From: Undibacterium sp. KW1
GTDB lineage: Bacteria > Pseudomonadota > Gammaproteobacteria > Burkholderiales > Burkholderiaceae_D
DNA length: 64,000 bases
Direction: 5' to 3'
Assembly: GCF_009937955.1 (NCBI RefSeq)
Contig: NZ_AP018440.1
Coordinates: 1 to 64,000 of the forward strand
The stretch's first letter is position 1. Each line of letters begins with the position of its first letter. Positions 61,801-64,000 of this stretch are shown piece after piece. The notes beneath the pieces were generated by a model. It saw only the letters and a list, made by a program, of their open reading frames with translations, was not told where the DNA came from and ran no database searches. The position numbers were made by a program, and so were the translations under genes.

Positions 61801-64000
61801 CAATGGCTACCTCGCGCGTTCCCGAAATGTAGCTACGGGTGCCACGACTCTGTATTTTTATGACGAGGCTGGTCGCCGCACTCATACCGTCAATAGCTTG
61901 GGCGAGGTTGAAACAGTTCGTTATAACAGTTTTGGTGAAGTCATTGCAACGACAAAACTAGCGAATCGCATAGATACTGCAGGATTGGTCGGTGGTAGTA
62001 ATTCTGCTCTGCAGGCAAAGCTGAGCGGTACAGCAGACCCCTTGCATGACTCACTAAAACAAACTGAATACAATCTGCGCGGACAAATCAAAAACGCCTT
62101 TGATGCCATGGGAAACAAAACAGCCTATGTCTACAACGCATTTGGTCAGCTCGCGCGCGAAAATCTCATTGCAGGCAATGTGGTGCTGGAGACTCATGCC
62201 TACCAATATGATCATCGTGGTTTTAAAATTGCCGATACTGCAGGTGCTGGCCCGACAGTATCAACTCAATCCACGCAATTTGATGCATTTGGTCGCGTTA
62301 CGGCAGTGACAGATGGAAACGGCCAAACAGTTACCAATCAATATGACAGAGATGGTCGCTTAATCGTCACGACGGATGGTAACAATGCGCAAAAGACCAT
62401 GTCTTATGATGCCTTTAGCCGCACACTGGAGGTCAAAGATGCTTTAGGTCATTCAACTATCTACCGCTACAACGATGTTGAGCATAGTATGATTATGACT
62501 ACGCCTGAAGGCTTGTCAACGAAAACCACCTACAACGGATCTGGACTGGTTTTCATGGTTGACGATCCTGTTGGTAATGCAGAGTATTACACCTACAGAA
62601 ACGACGGCAGCATAGATTATGCATTGACTGAACATGCTAACAAACTTGTCCGTAATTATTACGACAATGCTGACCGCGTCATACAAACGACGGACAACGC
62701 CGGTGTGATCACTCAGTTTACGTATGACACAGAAAACCGTGTCCTGACAAAAATCTTTGATCCGAACGGGCTCAAACTCAAGACCAGTTATACATACGAT
62801 GCGCAAGGTCGCGTCAGCACTACTACCGATGCTAGCGGAGTCGTTACGCAGAATGAATACGACCTCAATGGAAACATTGCCAAAGTAACTGTCGATCCAA
62901 CCGGTTTGAATCTGCAGACTGAATACACGCATGATGCTAAGGGCAGGGAACTGACAGTCAAGCGTAGCCAGGGAGGTGTTTTGGCTACCTCCGTAAAATA
63001 TGTGTATAACGATCAGGGACAGCGCATACAGGAAATCAAAGATCCTGATGGTCTGGCATTAACTACAGCCTATGAGTATGACGGTGTCGGCAATGTTATT
63101 CACGTTACCGATGGCAATGGACACGTCACGACGTATTCCTATGACGCAGCGAATCGTTTGCTTAGTACCACGGATGCTCTTGGTAACGTCAGTAGCAATG
63201 TTTACGATGGCATAGGCAACAAAATCAGTAGTACGGATGGGCTGGGAAAAACGACCACCTATAAGTACGACAAAGATAGCCGATTGCTTGAGCAAACGAG
63301 TCCGCTAGGTGTCGTATTGAAGTACACCTACGACGTCGGTGGTAACCGTATTACGGCAACCGATGGAAATGGGCAGGTTACCAAATACACCTACGACGTT
63401 GCGCACCGCGTACAGACAGTAACAGACCCACTGGGCCGTGTCCGTACCAATTTCTGGGATACATATGGACATTTAACAACTGAGAGAGATTGGTCTGGTG
63501 GCCTGACAAATCATTCTTATGATGCAGCCGGGCGAATGACTTCAGAGTCTGTTCCCTTTGGCAATCGTATTTATACATATGATGCCTCTGGTAATCGTCT
63601 GAGTGCGACGCAGCCAGGTAATCTGACTACCAAGTATACATATGATTCCGCGAACAGACTTACTTCACAGATCGATCCAGAGGGTAATGTCACCCGCTAT
63701 ACCTATGATGCTGTGGGCAATCGACTGACCGAAACCGACGCACGAGGTAATACAAAGAGCTATGCTTACAATGCGGCCAATCTGCTTGTGCAAGAGACGG
63801 ATCCATTAGGTAATAAAACGCAATATGCTTACGATGCGGCGGGTAATCGCATCAGTGCAACGTTGGCGAATGGCTCAAAAATTCTCTATGGCTATGATGC
63901 TGATAGCCAATTGGTCCAGGTTACAGATGCTGTTGGTAATATCACCCGCTATGGCTATGACGCAAATCATAACCGCACAAGCGTGACTGATGGATTGGGT
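58823..64000 (+). CDS. RHS/YD-repeat protein, 5' part (runs off the window)
   Basis: From the ATG at 58823 (AGGAAAAG ribosome site) the frame stays open to the last base: 1726 codons, an exact multiple of three, spot-checked along its length. The N-terminus (SSIVTGSGLGLQNTSLSTLG, then NVYLNAANGNLLIQRQEEFL and LRTYNSQGQL) has no clear signal peptide. Thereafter dozens of YD repeats follow, of the type YTYDDKGNVTQIIDGNGN and YGYDANHNRTSVTDGLG. Such repeats build a hollow beta-cage that encloses a C-terminal, often toxic, domain. The toxin tip, the RHS core cleavage motif and any immunity gene would lie beyond the window. The gene is not linked to visible type VI secretion genes. Confidence 0.88.
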   Translation, partial: MSSIVTGSGLGLQNTSLSTLGNRGSSGNARAGANNDNVYLNAANGNLLIQRQEEFLVSNGIDLSILRTYNSQGQLNDGDNDDNWRIGVYKSVALQSGVINTAGSTVIRIDGDGSKQLYTYDVTKSLYVSTDGGGAYDNLTFKGDSTWEWRDSDTLQVESYNDQGLITTIADPVGYLTRFTYNADKLITTITDGTGDAVYMDYVGKNLVSLRTNAYGYAENTTKYTYDNLNRLTKVTLDLGTTTNGVANKYETIYTYDGDSTRVASISQTDGSVQSFTYVQVGDKYKIATMTDAQGNVTTLNYDPASGRTDLIDPLGYLTSYFYDVDGQLTKVQSPAVNGVRSETRYTYDDKGNVTQIIDGNGNITSMTYDANGNQIERKDALGNTVTRVYDGRNQLLLETVATPGSGPAPAASRYVYDTKNHLRFSISAEGRVVEYRYTWQGFVDRKYSYGTAAYDVSSLNQSAPTEAEMVAWAATQDYSKAGLTQYYYDYRGQVQTTTTFKNLNSDGSPIYSYGGYDYWYSSYDQHGKLLQEGNPSLYGRYSYFTYDSLGRLLSSNKMGAITLNQYDDANRTIITKLPNGLATSSVYDTAGNLINVIQSDSTSNAVLAQAKNFFDADGRLLTAQDTHGVRTHYLYDAVGRQVGEINGFGSLTEKIFDATGNLIKSIHYAYIVDTSLLADVNGAPLHPSLDQIRPASSNEDRIIRKVYDKDNREIYSVDELGYVTQQMFDSNSHLIGKLSYANAIDAGSLPVQLSANDLHILTSTEDRLTRYFYDNDGKQTAVLDAEGYLTQNVLDTLGRTVETIKYARATNTTLRATGSLAQLLPQTSTSDISNKTFYNATGQILATLDGENYLTEYGYDMDGNKSQMTRYANKVSNYTPGSTLDQLRPLTNSQDKVEQYGYRADHLLIQETATQKNAKFYKYDELGRLVLSQNAGNSTGNMAVRYDLLGRKIAEIVGIGALSISDYDAKSGYSIYDEATWQKYQTTYEYDANGYLARSRNVATGATTLYFYDEAGRRTHTVNSLGEVETVRYNSFGEVIATTKLANRIDTAGLVGGSNSALQAKLSGTADPLHDSLKQTEYNLRGQIKNAFDAMGNKTAYVYNAFGQLARENLIAGNVVLETHAYQYDHRGFKIADTAGAGPTVSTQSTQFDAFGRVTAVTDGNGQTVTNQYDRDGRLIVTTDGNNAQKTMSYDAFSRTLEVKDALGHSTIYRYNDVEHSMIMTTPEGLSTKTTYNGSGLVFMVDDPVGNAEYYTYRNDGSIDYALTEHANKLVRNYYDNADRVIQTTDNAGVITQFTYDTENRVLTKIFDPNGLKLKTSYTYDAQGRVSTTTDASGVVTQNEYDLNGNIAKVTVDPTGLNLQTEYTHDAKGRELTVKRSQGGVLATSVKYVYNDQGQRIQEIKDPDGLALTTAYEYDGVGNVIHVTDGNGHVTTYSYDAANRLLSTTDALGNVSSNVYDGIGNKISSTDGLGKTTTYKYDKDSRLLEQTSPLGVVLKYTYDVGGNRITATDGNGQVTKYTYDVAHRVQTVTDPLGRVRTNFWDTYGHLTTERDWSGGLTNHSYDAAGRMTSESVPFGNRIYTYDASGNRLSATQPGNLTTKYTYDSANRLTSQIDPEGNVTRYTYDAVGNRLTETDARGNTKSYAYNAANLLVQETDPLGNKTQYAYDAAGNRISATLANGSKILYGYDADSQLVQVTDAVGNITRYGYDANHNRTSVTDGLG

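Overview
This window looks like part of a plasmid or megaplasmid from a betaproteobacterium, most likely Burkholderiales and perhaps an Oxalobacteraceae genus. The reasons are a micacocidin-type metallophore cluster (a family known from Ralstonia), PRTRC plasmid genes, an IncP-like traKLM set and a very large YD-repeat protein. This placement rests on gene families only. Base composition falls clearly from the biosynthetic cluster (about half G+C by eye) to the AT-rich plasmid backbone on the right.

Region 1 (1-34249) is a complete-looking locus for a yersiniabactin/micacocidin-like siderophore. An AraC-type activator gene faces a six-gene minus-strand operon: TonB receptor, MFS permease, methyltransferase-thioesterase, FAD monooxygenase and two half-size ABC transporters, joined by 1-4 nt overlaps. 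A divergent plus-strand operon carries a giant hybrid assembly line (fatty acyl-AMP ligase-ACP-KS-AT-KR-ACP-Cy-A(E)-PCP-Cy-PCP), a second synthase (KS-MT-KR-ACP-ACP-Cy, with no AT and no terminal PCP), a thiazolinyl imide reductase, a second methyltransferase-thioesterase and a Sfp-type phosphopantetheinyl transferase. The shared promoter region holds a near-consensus Fur box and two 10-bp repeats 21 bp apart. The inferred pathway loads a fatty acid, extends and folds it to an alkyl phenol, then adds two cysteine-derived rings, a methylated polyketide unit and possibly a third ring. Four genes here are broken by single-base losses in short homopolymers. Restoring one base in each gives a full-length conserved protein.

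Region 2 (34250-44771) is a mobile and conflict-gene zone: a primase-helicase of the TOTE type, an 81-bp inverted-repeat element, a hipBA module with a decayed duplicate of the hipB 5' end and operator, a Fic protein whose catalytic His is Gln, a directly abutting tyrosine integrase, and a PRTRC ParB gene followed by a truncated PRTRC protein E gene.

Region 3 (44772-58463) is a plasmid backbone. A 1.3-kb gene-free stretch carries 19-bp palindromes, one copy of which also directly follows parB, so they are candidate parS sites. Then come an IS66 remnant, a possible replication protein, a strong terminator, parB-parA, a degenerate tyrosine recombinase, a second hipBA with two large palindromic operators, a traM-traL-traK-like operon next to six 10-bp repeats (candidate oriT), a structured RNA resembling the 5' part of a group II intron, one small ORF, and IS256 and IS6 relics. 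Region 4 (57837-64000) has a TPR protein gene and the first 5.2 kb of an open-ended RHS/YD-repeat gene.
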